Source: Spirobacillus cienkowskii (GTDB taxonomy: Bacteria > Bdellovibrionota_B > Oligoflexia > Silvanigrellales > Silvanigrellaceae). From it: a DNA stretch of 64,000 bases. The stretch is from positions 1,015,501 through 1,079,500 of the forward strand of contig NZ_CP146516.1 of the NCBI RefSeq assembly GCF_037081835.1, read 5' to 3'. Below the pieces are notes generated by a model. The model searched no databases and was not told where the DNA came from. It was given only the letters and a program-made list of their open reading frames with translations. Positions 55,559-64,000 of the stretch are shown here, piece by piece (positions within the stretch are counted from its first letter, which is position 1; every line of letters starts with the position of its first letter). Both the position numbers and the translations under genes were made by a program.

Positions 55559-56122
55559 TTATATTTTAAAATTTCCGTTTGAATTATTTATGGTAAATTT
55601 TCTTTGATTCAATCCATCAATAGATACAGAAATTTTATTAATAGTTTTAAAACTACTTGATAAGTCAATAATAAATAATTGTTTTCTTGTGTCTTTGTCA
55701 CAATAAGCAGTGGCATCTACTTTTAAAATTGGAAAGTCAGTTTTAACACTTTTGTGTTCTCCTTTTTTATGAACTTCATAGGTTTCAGAGTTATTATCAA
55801 ATTTGCTAATGTTATTAACAGTTAATTTGCAATTTAATTCCTTTGGTAACTGAATTATTTCAGAGAGGTTCACTATAATATGATTTGTTACCTCATTTAC
55901 CTTTTCTTCTTGTTCCTTATTAGTGATTTTTCCTTCAAAACCATAGGCTTCTTTAGTAGGAATTCTAAGCTGAATATCTAATTTTTTTTTGTTAAAAAAA
56001 CCTGTGCTCACATCAATTTCAGCAGTGTTATTGTGAGCAGTGCCTGGTTCACAAGCAAAAGAGTAAAAAGGTACAAGACTAGCAATAGCAGAGTAGCTCA
56101 TAAAAATATTTATATTTTTCAT
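55559..56122 (-). CDS. Secreted protein upstream of the small barrel
   Basis: 187 aa. Signal peptide about 1-21 (SLVPFYSFA, cleaved before CEPGTAHNN). The mature part has three cysteines and is mainly beta. ATG 56122 has AAGGA 8 bases upstream. No domain recognised. Probably cotranscribed with the barrel gene at 54964-55533. Confidence 0.7.
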   Translation of the reverse strand: MKNINIFMSYSAIASLVPFYSFACEPGTAHNNTAEIDVSTGFFNKKKLDIQLRIPTKEAYGFEGKITNKEQEEKVNEVTNHIIVNLSEIIQLPKELNCKLTVNNISKFDNNSETYEVHKKGEHKSVKTDFPILKVDATAYCDKDTRKQLFIIDLSSSFKTINKISVSIDGLNQRKFTINNSNGNFKI

Positions 56123-56629
56123 GAATAATATCCTTAATATTAAATTTTGAAAGATAATAAATGCGAACATCAAAAAAAGCGGGCAATGGATACAAGAATC
56201 TGAATCCAATTAAAGTGTAACTTTAAATTAGAAAAAATATCAATAGTAATTTCATAGTATTTTAAATATCAAATCGCATGTTTTTTAATAAATGTTTAAT
56301 ATTAAAGTGTAATTTGGCAATTTATTCAAAGGTGATTAAATTATAATGAGATTTTTAAATTAAATTAATGATAAAATACATTTTATTTATCATAAAAAAT
56401 AGATTATTTTTTTAATATAAAATATATTTAAGTTTCTGTAGTAAAATTTAAATATAATTTTTTGTATAATTTTTAATGTGTTAATTAATGAATTTTTTAT
56501 TTTTACAAATGCTAATCCAATATATTTCTTTACAATGAAAAATTGGTTTGTTACCAAAAAAATGTAGAAAGTATTTTTTAAATTTATTTTCTACAACTTA
56601 AAATAATTTTTTTTTGAAAGGAAATTGCT
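56123..56629. other. Long AT-rich gap between divergent genes
   Basis: 507 bases, no gene. It must contain two divergent promoters. A 12-base direct repeat ATTAAAGTGTAA occurs at 56209 and 56301. Before the KGG gene there are an interrupted palindrome TTGGT-N5-ACCAA (56543-56557) and an inverted repeat TGTAGAAA/TTTCTACA (56563-56570, 56588-56595), which could be stress-regulator sites. Confidence 0.4.
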
Positions 56630-56878
56630 ATGAATACAAATAATAAAAATAATAGTAATTCATCAAATTCAGGATCAAAAATGACTGCTGAAGAAATGGG
56701 AAGAAAAGGAGGAGAAGCCACTGCGGCAACACATGGAAAAGAATTTTATAGAGAGATAGGGCATAAAGGAGGAGAAAAGAGAGCAGAACAAATGAGGAAA
56801 GCCGAAGAAGAAAAAGGCTCTGCACAAAGTAATAAACAGGCAAAAAACAGTGAAAATGAAAATGATAATAAAGAATAG
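56630..56878 (+). CDS. KGG-motif stress protein (YciG-like)
   Basis: 82-aa soluble protein, Asn/Ser-rich at the start, with two KGG repeats: MGRKGGEATAATHG and IGHKGGEKRAEQM, the general stress protein pattern of the YciG/GsiB group. The C-terminus is Lys/Asn-rich and disordered. AAAGGA precedes the ATG. It opens a plus-strand run of small genes that may respond to stress. The family is well known but its mechanism is not. Confidence 0.85.
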   Translation: MNTNNKNNSNSSNSGSKMTAEEMGRKGGEATAATHGKEFYREIGHKGGEKRAEQMRKAEEEKGSAQSNKQAKNSENENDNKE

Positions 56879-56925
56879 ATAGATATCTCTAAGATATTTT
56901 TTTAAATTTAAACAGAGGAAGTAAT

Positions 56926-57930
56926 ATGAATAAAGTAAAAATTATACAAAAAACATCTGTGGCAACAATAATAATGTTATTCAATCAGTCTACAGTATAT
57001 GCGAGTGACTATTCTGAGTGTATAATAGAATATTCGATAAACTCCTCTGTTAAAATTAAAAATAAAGAGGAATTTGATAACTGCCTAAAATCTTTAAAAG
57101 GAAAAAACATTGAGGCTGTTGTTGCAATTGGTGGTGCAACTCCTTCTGGCTCATTAAAACGCAACAAGCAACTTGCTGATGAGAGGTTAAAAACAACAAT
57201 AAATTATATTAGCAATAATTTTCAAAATGTAAGAATTAAAACGTATAATGTTGGCGTTAATGATACTATCGGAAAAAAAGTTTATTTATCATTTATTATG
57301 AATGACGAAAAAAATAGTGAAAGCACAGGTTATTTTAAAAATAAAATAAGTGAATTGGAAGTTGAAGTACAAAATAAAGATGCGCTTTTAGCTGCAAGCG
57401 AAATTCAGGCGATAGAGCTGCAAACTGCAAATAGTAATTTATTACAAGAACGAAATCAGCAAGTTTATAATAAAACTCGTCATAATGAAAGAGATCTCAA
57501 TTTGCATGCTGCAGTAAGAATGGGATTTGATAGGGTATATAACTCTACAGTTACGTCAAATTATCTATCAGTTGGTTCTGAGTTATCATGGACGCCAATT
57601 TTTTCATTTATAAATCCAGAGTTTGGTGCAAAGTTTTCAACATCAATTTCGCAAGAAAATTTATTTGATACAAATTTAAAAGATGTGACAAATGCTTATG
57701 GATTTTTTGGAGTTAACACTAAAATTAAGGGATTAATTGCTGGTGGAAGAGTTTTGCTTGGTAAAGAATGGCTTGTGTTTTCTGAAAATAATCCTAAAGC
57801 GGATTATTTTTCTACTGGTGGCGAATTAAGAGTCGGTTATTTGTTTGATAATAAACTTTCTGTTTTTGGAAGTTATGCACTAACTGAACATATACAAATG
57901 ATGGGCATTGAGCTTGGGGCAAATTTTTAG
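56926..57930 (+). CDS. Outer-membrane barrel protein with OmpA-like N-terminal domain
   Basis: 334 aa. The signal peptide ends STVYA (about 1-26). Residues 30-125 resemble a degenerate OmpA-like peptidoglycan-binding domain (VVAIGGATPSGSLKRNKQLADERL). A coiled-coil stretch (about 135-185) leads to a C-terminal barrel (190-334) related to the small barrel at 54964-55533. The reverse domain order (OmpA-like first) is unusual. AGGAAG precedes the ATG. Confidence 0.7.
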   Translation: MNKVKIIQKTSVATIIMLFNQSTVYASDYSECIIEYSINSSVKIKNKEEFDNCLKSLKGKNIEAVVAIGGATPSGSLKRNKQLADERLKTTINYISNNFQNVRIKTYNVGVNDTIGKKVYLSFIMNDEKNSESTGYFKNKISELEVEVQNKDALLAASEIQAIELQTANSNLLQERNQQVYNKTRHNERDLNLHAAVRMGFDRVYNSTVTSNYLSVGSELSWTPIFSFINPEFGAKFSTSISQENLFDTNLKDVTNAYGFFGVNTKIKGLIAGGRVLLGKEWLVFSENNPKADYFSTGGELRVGYLFDNKLSVFGSYALTEHIQMMGIELGANF

Positions 57931-57993
57931 ATTTAGTACTTTTTTTAATTATTTAAATTTAACAAAATCTATATTTAATTTAAAGGAAAAAAA

Positions 57994-58281
57994 ATGCTGT
58001 ATTCAACATTTTACATCTCGAAGTTTTTAACAGATAAAAATTTATTTCTCAATGATGATTCTAATAATTCAAAGAAAAAAGATAATAATACCACAGAATC
58101 TCCAGAGATTCCTTCAATTATACCAGATATACCAGAAAAAGAAATCAATCCCGAAGAAGAAATTCCAGATAAAATTGATAAAAATAAAGAAATTGATCCA
58201 AAAAATATACCCGAAATTGAATTTCCAAATGAAAATGAAGTTCCTAAAATTATAGATAAAAATATGAATTCAATCAATTAA
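57994..58281 (+). CDS. Pro/Glu/Ile-rich short protein
   Basis: 95 aa, low complexity, with many IPEI/PDIPEKE-like units; probably disordered. AAAGGA is 7 bases before the ATG, and it continues the run of stress-type genes. No known domain. Could be a real small protein because of its good ribosome site, but coding evidence is modest. Confidence 0.55.
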   Translation: MLYSTFYISKFLTDKNLFLNDDSNNSKKKDNNTTESPEIPSIIPDIPEKEINPEEEIPDKIDKNKEIDPKNIPEIEFPNENEVPKIIDKNMNSIN

Positions 58282-58300
58282 AATAAAAGGAGTTAAATTA

Positions 58301-58753
58301 ATGATGACTCAGGTTGGTACACAAAAACTATTTATTGATGCCATGAAAGAACTTTTGGAACTAGAATATGATGCCCTAGAGGCTTATAATGTAGCAGTGA
58401 GTAAAATTGGCAAAGAAGAATGTAAAAAAAAACTGCAGGAATTTTTAAAAGATCATGAAAATCACATTAATAAATTAAAAGAATATTTAAAAAAACATGC
58501 AATCGAAATTCCTTCAGGTCCAAGTTCAAAGCAATGGCTAACCAAAGGAAAAGTTTATCTTGGTAATTTAATTGGAGATCGTAAAGTAATTGAAGCAATG
58601 TTGAGCAATGAGCGTGATGTGATTATGGCCTATGAAAATGTAACCCAGCGTACTGATAAGTGGCCTGAAATTGTTACTTTTTTGAATAAGGCTTATGATG
58701 ATGAAAAAAAGCATAAAATTGGTTTGGAAACTATATTAGATAAGTTTCTTTAA
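58301..58753 (+). CDS. DUF2383 ferritin-like protein
   Basis: 150-aa four-helix bundle. The ferritin-like metal site pattern is visible: LLELEYDALEAY in helix 1, DHENHI in helix 2, and NERDVIMAYENV and DEKKHKIGL in helices 3 and 4. This family has been linked to stress. AAGGAG lies 8 bases before ATG 58301; a second ATG follows directly. Confidence 0.82.
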   Translation: MMTQVGTQKLFIDAMKELLELEYDALEAYNVAVSKIGKEECKKKLQEFLKDHENHINKLKEYLKKHAIEIPSGPSSKQWLTKGKVYLGNLIGDRKVIEAMLSNERDVIMAYENVTQRTDKWPEIVTFLNKAYDDEKKHKIGLETILDKFL

Positions 58754-58774
58754 ATTTTTACAGGAGATACAATT

Positions 58775-58993
58775 ATGAAAAATAAATTTTTTGGTTTTGT
58801 TGTGTTATTTGTTTCTTACTTAATTATTGTTAGAGCAATGAAAAATAAAGATTCACTGATATATAAATCTGTATGCAGTTGCGCAGAAAGCATTAGCTTG
58901 ATGTTGAGTAAATTTTTAGAAAGCAAAGTTAGTTTAAATGATAAAAGTGATAAAAGTAAAACTCAATCAAATGCGCAAAAAGGATCAGACTAA
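58775..58993 (+). CDS. Small membrane protein
   Basis: 72 aa with one N-terminal hydrophobic helix (about 5-21) and a charged tail. Two cysteines in CSCAESIS. AGGAG precedes the ATG. Follows the ferritin-like gene by 21 bases. No family recognised. Confidence 0.65.
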   Translation: MKNKFFGFVVLFVSYLIIVRAMKNKDSLIYKSVCSCAESISLMLSKFLESKVSLNDKSDKSKTQSNAQKGSD

Positions 58994-59036
58994 ATGTTGT
59001 TCCCTATTAAACTCATTAAAATACAGGATTAAAGAA

Positions 59037-59180
59037 ATGTTAAATAAAATTTTTAAATATTTTTTTGTTTTAATTGTGATTTTAATTATTCAAAAAATAT
59101 TTAAAAACAAATATAAAAGTGCAATTAAATTGTGTTATTTTTTAAATAAAATAAATAATTTCAGACTTGGTTTGTTATAA
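59037..59180 (+). CDS. Very small membrane protein
   Basis: 47 aa beginning MLNKIFKYFFVLIVILIIQK with a single helix and a basic tail. AGGA lies 8 bases before ATG 59037, so this start is better than the longer frame from 58938, which overlaps the previous gene. The locus ends with the terminator at 59199. Confidence 0.45.
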   Translation: MLNKIFKYFFVLIVILIIQKIFKNKYKSAIKLCYFLNKINNFRLGLL

Positions 59181-59198
59181 AATAATTATTTCACGAAT

Positions 59199-59243
59199 AA
59201 AAAGATAACAATTTATAGTATTACTATAAATTGTTATCTTTTT
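59199..59243 (+). terminator. Perfect 22-bp bidirectional terminator
   Basis: AAAAAGATAACAATTTATAG-type arm (59199-59220) pairs exactly with 59222-59243 around one central base, giving a stem of about 20 bp with A and T runs at the ends. It lies between the plus-strand stress locus and the convergent oxidase gene. Confidence 0.85.
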
Positions 59244-59252
59244 AAATTTAAA

Positions 59253-60872
59253 CTATTTATTAAATTCGTAGGGGTTTGAAATTACAACAGGCTGTGTGGT
59301 AAAGTTTTCAGTTGGTGGAATTACAGTATTATGCTGCCATTCAAGTGTTTTTGAATTCCATGGATTGGGTTTGGTTTCATTTTTTCCTTTAAGCAAGGAA
59401 GACATTAAATTAATAAATGCAAGTATAAGTGCGATACTCAAAATTATTGAACCTATTGTCGATAAATCATGAAAAATTTGATATTCTGGTAGGTAGTCGT
59501 AAGATCGCCTTGGCATTCCTCGTGATCCCATAATAAATTGCGGAAAAAATGTTAAATTAAACCCAATAAAAATTAAAATACAAGCTAAAATTCCAATTTT
59601 ATCGTTATATTTTTTTCCGGTTATTTTAGGCCACCAGTGATACACTCCTCCAAGCCATGCAATCAAAGCTCCTCCCATCATCACATAATGAAAATGTGCA
59701 ACAAGAAAATAGGTATTATGAAGATGAACGTCTACAGCAAGAGCTCCTAAAAAAACTCCCGTGACTCCTCCAATGACAAATAAAATTAAAAATGAAAAGA
59801 CATAAAACATTGGCGTGCAAAAGCGAATGGATCCTTTATATAGTGTTGCAACCCAACTAAATACCTTTATCGCAGTGGGCACTGCGACAGTATATGTTAA
59901 AAACGAAAACGTTACAGATGCAATGGCTGATTGACCACTTGTAAACATATGATGTCCCCAAACAAAAAAACTAAACAGAGCAATTACAATACTTGAAATA
60001 GCAACGGCTTTGTAACCAAAAATATTTTTTTGACTGTGTGTGGTTGTGAGTTCACTAATTATACCAAACGCAGGAAGGATCATAATGTACACAGCAGGGT
60101 GAGAGTAAAACCAGAAAAAATTTTGAAATAAAATAGGATCTCCTCCAAGTGAGGGGTCAAAAATTCCCACTCCGAGTAAACGTTCTATCGCTAATAAAAA
60201 TAACGTGACTGCTAAGATTGGGGTCGCTAAAACTTGAATAATTGCTGTAGAATACACAGCCCATACAAATAACGGCAGTCGAAACCATGTCATACCGGGT
60301 GCTCGCATTTTATGCACCGTAACAATAAAATTTATTCCATTTAGTACACTTGAAAATCCTAATACAAAAGCTCCAACCACAGCCATTGTGACTGCAGTGT
60401 TTGTTTGAGTGCTATATGGTGTGTAAAACGTCCAGCCCGTGTCTAATCCTCCAAAGGCAAGAATCGCAATAAAAAAAAGTGAGCCAATAAAATAAAGATA
60501 AAAACTTGTAAGATTTAGCTTTGGAAATGCCATATCTTTTGCACCAATCATTAGAGGAAGTAAAAAATTTCCTAAAGTCGAAGGAATTAATGGGATTATC
60601 ACTACAAAAACCATGATAGAACCATGAAAAGTAAACATTTCATTATATTGATTGGCGGTTATCATATAAGAAGTTTCAGTAGCTTGGTGAATGCGATTTT
60701 GAAATAATTCTAACCTTAAAAGTATCGCAAAAAGTCCTCCAACTAAAAAGTAAAATGAAATTGAAATAAAATATAATATTGCAATTCTTTTGTGATCAAG
60801 AGTTGTGAGCCAAGAAAATAGAGTATTTCTTGTGGTTAAAAAATTATTATCAATAAGATTATATTTACCCAT
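59253..60872 (-). CDS. ctaD: Heme-copper oxidase subunit I (A2 type)
   Basis: 539-aa inner-membrane oxidase subunit with 12 helices. The heme and copper histidines are in [29 protein letters not shown] and [10 protein letters not shown]. The helix VI motif WFYSHPAVY has the YS pair instead of Glu, so it is A2-type (as in Rhodothermus). ATG 60872 has GGAG 5 bases upstream. No other oxidase subunit gene is next to it, and the gene ends at the terminator, so it is transcribed alone. Confidence 0.93.
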   Translation of the reverse strand: MGKYNLIDNNFLTTRNTLFSWLTTLDHKRIAILYFISISFYFLVGGLFAILLRLELFQNRIHQATETSYMITANQYNEMFTFHGSIMVFVVIIPLIPSTLGNFLLPLMIGAKDMAFPKLNLTSFYLYFIGSLFFIAILAFGGLDTGWTFYTPYSTQTNTAVTMAVVGAFVLGFSSVLNGINFIVTVHKMRAPGMTWFRLPLFVWAVYSTAIIQVLATPILAVTLFLLAIERLLGVGIFDPSLGGDPILFQNFFWFYSHPAVYIMILPAFGIISELTTTHSQKNIFGYKAVAISSIVIALFSFFVWGHHMFTSGQSAIASVTFSFLTYTVAVPTAIKVFSWVATLYKGSIRFCTPMFYVFSFLILFVIGGVTGVFLGALAVDVHLHNTYFLVAHFHYVMMGGALIAWLGGVYHWWPKITGKKYNDKIGILACILIFIGFNLTFFPQFIMGSRGMPRRSYDYLPEYQIFHDLSTIGSIILSIALILAFINLMSSLLKGKNETKPNPWNSKTLEWQHNTVIPPTENFTTQPVVISNPYEFNK

Positions 60873-61022
60873 TTTTTCTCCAAAAATTAATGTTTTCAAA
60901 TGATTATGTGATTAATATTATTCTAATAAAATTTAATATAATATTCATAAATTTGTAATTAAAATTTTTATAAAATTACAATTGGTATTTGTTAATTGGT
61001 GCATATTAGAAAGGAAAAAAAT

Positions 61023-62171
61023 ATGAAAATTTTAATAAATCAAAAAAAATTTTTTAATCCATCGATTTTATTAGTATTAAACATAGTTGCTTTCTCGCAA
61101 TTTGCGTTTTCTGAAAATGAGAGCAATGCTTATTTAGATTTATCTGAAAAAGAAATTAGTAATATAAGTATTGAACTAAATACTTATTGCACACCAAAAA
61201 ATTTATTAAATGAAATATATGGAAATGGAAATCACAATATACCCTTAGAGATTAAGGCTGTTGCATTGAGCAATGATGGAGAAAAAATCTCCATAGAAAA
61301 AAAGGATATATTAAGATTTACAAAAATTCAAGCTATGAGCTGGGGAGAAGATGTTTCGCTGAGCGATGAAATAAACGAAAACAACAAAAATTCTATTATT
61401 ACATTGAGTAACAAATATACAAAATGTATTGGAGAAAATAATACTTATTTTAGTGAAAGCGAAGATGGCTTTTATTTTAAATCAAAAGCTGTAGGTAAAA
61501 CTATTGATTTAGGGGCAAAGTTTTACTATCAAGACAAAAATGGCAAGCATGTTGTTTCTACTTTGGATAGTGAAAGACTAAAAATAAATGTATTACAAAA
61601 TCCTCTAAGCACAGTTTCGAGTGAAGCCCTATTTGGAATCAAATTAACCAGTGATTATTATGATTCAATTTTCGTAAAACGGAATAATTATCGGTTATTT
61701 AAAATTTTTCCTTTGGTGGATAAATTTCCTACATTAACAAAAGTTAATTTATCAACAATAAGAATCACAAATAAAGATACAGGTGAAAGTTCTGGTTTTG
61801 TCGTTGTTGATTTTAATAAGAGTCAAAATCTTACTGACGATAATCATAACTACATAATGCCAATTGAACAATTTTCTCAAAGTAAAGGAGATTATGGGCA
61901 ATCTAAGAGAAGTTTTATAAATGGTTATTTGATTTCTGGTCTGAAAAAAGCAAATTCAAAAGTTGATAAAATTTCTTTTGCTCCTAACAGTGAGAAGATA
62001 TTTTCATTGAATGACATTTCTTACCAAGATTTTGGGTTTGTGACAGTCAGTAATTCGGGAACGCCTTTGCATATTTGGGAATATCAATGGGATGTGCCTT
62101 TCTTGCTAGAACTTGCGGGTTTTGATTCCTATGGAAATTATTTTTCAAGTCACTTACATGAAAATTTTTAA
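61023..62171 (+). CDS. Secreted protein, probable partner of the downstream YD-like protein
   Basis: 382 aa. Signal peptide ends FAFS (about 1-30). The mature part is beta-rich with two cysteines near the N-terminus and contains TLKVNLSTIRITN-type strands. No domain recognised. AAGG lies 10 bases before ATG 61023. The stop is 35 bases before the next gene, so they are likely cotranscribed. Confidence 0.65.
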   Translation: MKILINQKKFFNPSILLVLNIVAFSQFAFSENESNAYLDLSEKEISNISIELNTYCTPKNLLNEIYGNGNHNIPLEIKAVALSNDGEKISIEKKDILRFTKIQAMSWGEDVSLSDEINENNKNSIITLSNKYTKCIGENNTYFSESEDGFYFKSKAVGKTIDLGAKFYYQDKNGKHVVSTLDSERLKINVLQNPLSTVSSEALFGIKLTSDYYDSIFVKRNNYRLFKIFPLVDKFPTLTKVNLSTIRITNKDTGESSGFVVVDFNKSQNLTDDNHNYIMPIEQFSQSKGDYGQSKRSFINGYLISGLKKANSKVDKISFAPNSEKIFSLNDISYQDFGFVTVSNSGTPLHIWEYQWDVPFLLELAGFDSYGNYFSSHLHENF

Positions 62172-62206
62172 TTTATATCAATTTTTTTTAAGTTTAGGTA
62201 AATTTT

Positions 62207-64000
62207 ATGCATAAAAATGAACTTTTAAGAAAAATTATGGCGTCAATATTGCCTTTTGCAATAATATCTGGATTTATACAACCACTTGCTTTTGCAAAAG
62301 GTATGCAGTTTTCTGCAACATCCACTTTTAATGAAACAATTGAAATGGATAAGAGCGACAGTTCATTGCCACCTAGTGATGCAATAAATTTTTCTAGTTT
62401 TAAACAGAGTGTAGATCCAAGAACAGGTACTTTTTCGATAAATTATCCAATATTTGATATTAAAAGTAGTGATTTTGAATCTCCAAGTTTTCAACTATTA
62501 TTAAAGTATAACAGCCTTTTTACAGGGCATAAATATTTTGATGTAGGAAAAGGCTGGAGTTGGAATATGTCACATTATGATTCTAAGTCAAATATGATTT
62601 ATTTGAGTAATGGTGGTGCATATAAAGTTGATTTTTCTAAAAAAAATTTAATGAAAAATTATTTGCTAAAAGATATTTTTCTAGAATTTAATAACAATTT
62701 TATAATAATAAATTACAAAAATGGCAATAAAGAATTTATTTATAAAGAAAATGGCAATTTATTTAAGATTGAAAACTTAACAGGAAAGGCAATATATTTT
62801 GATTATAATCAAAAAGATAGATTAAATTTAATTTACTATAAAGATAGTCAAACTAATCAAAAGAAAAAAGTTATTGAAATTCAATACAATTCAGATAAAT
62901 TTATTACGGTTAAAAAATTTATTGATAAAAATAAATATATTAGCAATGTTATTAAAAAGTCATTCAATGGAAATTATCTGGATTCTATTACAAATCCACA
63001 AAATCAAAGTACTAACTTTGAATATAAGGTTCCAATAAATAAAAATTATGACTCTAAATTTCTAATTAGTAGTATTAAAAGCATTACAGGAACAGAAATT
63101 AAAGTTAATTATTTAAAAGAAGGATTAGGATCTGAGAATGGTCGGTTTTTTCCAGCAGTTTCTAAAGTTGTAACGGCTTCTCTGCCAAAAAATAAATATA
63201 GCAGTGAGGTTATTCACTACTATTATAATGAAAAAAATAATTATTTAGGTAAGGGTTTTGTCGCTTCTATAGAAAAAAATGAAGACAAACTATTTTATAC
63301 TCCTAATAACTACGTTTATTCTAGCATAGAAAAGAAACTTGCTCCTGATCAAAAAATATTAGAAACTGAGAGAAATTATAATCATTTTCATTTATTGCTA
63401 TCAGAAAAAACAAAATTAAATGGAAGTCTTGTTTTTTTGAAAGAATATGAATACCCAGAATGGAAGAGTAAAAAATTTGAAGATCTTTCTGAAAGCTATA
63501 ATTTACCAATTCAAGTTAAAGAAACATATTTTAATAATAATAAATTTAGAATTGAATTGAGTAAGTTTTCTTATGATAAATTTGGTAATCTTGTTAGACA
63601 AGAACTTCCTAACGGAATGGTAAATGAATATACTTATCTTTCTCAAGATGAAACATTTAATAAATTAACACATTTGTTAAAACAAGAAAAACAATATTCT
63701 ATTTATGATGATAGAGTTAAAATAGTTGAAAATAAATATAAAAAATTAAAAAATTATATTGGGAATGATGTTCAGTTTTTAGAAGAAAAATTACATAAAG
63801 TTTCTAGAGAAAATTGTATAAATAATAATAGTTTCTGCGAATTTATTTATAAAAAAGAACAATTAATTTATGATTTTGATTTTAATAAAAAATCTTTTTT
63901 TTCTTTGCCAAATAAAGTTATTGTAACTGGCTATTCTTTAAATGGATATAATAAATCTTACCAAAATGTAATTAAATACGAAAGTAACGATAATTTTTAC
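62207..64000 (+). CDS. Large secreted YD/RHS-like protein (3' end missing)
   Basis: Open frame of 598 codons from ATG 62207 that runs off the right edge without a stop. Signal peptide MHKNELLRK...PLAFA (about 1-30). It then matches the start of RHS-repeat proteins: YFDVGKGWSWNMSHYD, MIYLSNGGAYKVDF, and a YD-like unit KFGNLVRQELPNGMVNEYTY (about residue 460). Such proteins form a cage or fibre around a toxin or adhesive end, and the C-terminal part that would tell is outside the window. Confidence 0.78.
   Translation, partial: MHKNELLRKIMASILPFAIISGFIQPLAFAKGMQFSATSTFNETIEMDKSDSSLPPSDAINFSSFKQSVDPRTGTFSINYPIFDIKSSDFESPSFQLLLKYNSLFTGHKYFDVGKGWSWNMSHYDSKSNMIYLSNGGAYKVDFSKKNLMKNYLLKDIFLEFNNNFIIINYKNGNKEFIYKENGNLFKIENLTGKAIYFDYNQKDRLNLIYYKDSQTNQKKKVIEIQYNSDKFITVKKFIDKNKYISNVIKKSFNGNYLDSITNPQNQSTNFEYKVPINKNYDSKFLISSIKSITGTEIKVNYLKEGLGSENGRFFPAVSKVVTASLPKNKYSSEVIHYYYNEKNNYLGKGFVASIEKNEDKLFYTPNNYVYSSIEKKLAPDQKILETERNYNHFHLLLSEKTKLNGSLVFLKEYEYPEWKSKKFEDLSESYNLPIQVKETYFNNNKFRIELSKFSYDKFGNLVRQELPNGMVNEYTYLSQDETFNKLTHLLKQEKQYSIYDDRVKIVENKYKKLKNYIGNDVQFLEEKLHKVSRENCINNNSFCEFIYKKEQLIYDFDFNKKSFFSLPNKVIVTGYSLNGYNKSYQNVIKYESNDNFY

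Noticed and set aside
56209-56312. 12-base direct repeat ATTAAAGTGTAA twice
   Set aside because: Only two copies in an AT-rich gap, with no further evidence; mentioned in the gap entry but not promoted to a finding.
58938-59036. Extended start of the last small membrane protein
   Set aside because: It overlaps the upstream gene, has no ribosome site, and the extra residues are basic and not membrane-like; ATG 59037 is better.
1-64000. CRISPR arrays, rRNA operons, prophage
   Set aside because: No regularly spaced direct repeats, no rRNA-like stretches and no phage structural genes were seen.

Overview
The window is an AT-rich bacterial chromosome segment with short gaps, many overlapping genes, single tRNA genes, one flagellin and soluble chemoreceptor-like genes, and many secreted or outer-membrane proteins. 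The mix (SUF system with SufU, bacterial-type purine enzymes, flagella, outer-membrane barrels, lipoproteins) points to a motile Gram-negative bacterium. A member of Bdellovibrionota/Oligoflexia, such as the Silvanigrella group, would fit, but that placement is inference; no rRNA is present to test it.

Layout. (1) 1-6155: iron-sulfur assembly run sufS(partial)-sufU-sufC-sufB-sufD-Rieske protein-yajQ. (2) 6521-9015: three tandem paralogous secreted proteins of unknown function. (3) 9128-13098: DUF2892 membrane protein, DUF2797 protein, LysM lytic transglycosylase lipoprotein, tRNA-Ser(CGA), small secreted protein. (4) 13213-18490: accessory block with a RES/Xre-type toxin-antitoxin pair and paired operators, a DUF234-type ATPase, a decayed class D beta-lactamase pseudogene that I found by reading the minus strand, and a tspO gene cut by an IS200/IS605-type tnpB element. 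(5) 18518-23959: DUF167 protein, dicarboxylate symporter, EmrAB-like efflux pair, POT-family transporter. (6) 24083-36860: a compact minus-strand purine operon, purB/S-purQ-purL-purF-purE-purK-pyrF-purC/D-purN-purM, with two gene fusions (PurB-PurS and PurC-PurD). (7) 37174-39726: leucine-rich-repeat lipoprotein, a structured gap, a truncated IS6-type transposase. (8) 39883-52355: motility-linked region: an operon with a TPR glycosyltransferase, thyX, flagellin, TetR plus Omp85-like barrel, then an operon of an MshEN-domain protein, a soluble MCP and a divergent flagellin-like protein. (9) 52559-53957: branched-chain aminotransferase and tRNA-Gln(TTG). (10) 54013-59180: orphan response regulator with an altered phosphoacceptor, secreted proteins, two related barrel proteins, and a small stress-type locus (KGG protein, ferritin-like protein, small membrane proteins). 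(11) 59253-64000: a lone A2-type cytochrome oxidase subunit I, then a secreted protein and a large YD/RHS-like secreted protein that runs off the right edge.

How parts work together: the suf genes make and insert Fe-S clusters. The purine operon encodes IMP synthesis from PRPP to the SAICAR/AICAR stage, plus OMP decarboxylase; purH is not in the window. The 39.9-51.8 kb genes are probably tied to the flagellum or to a modified flagellin-like structure. No complete, clearly new system can be proven from sequence alone. The best candidates for something undescribed are the MshEN/MCP/flagellin-like operon, the double purine fusions, and the tandem secreted family.
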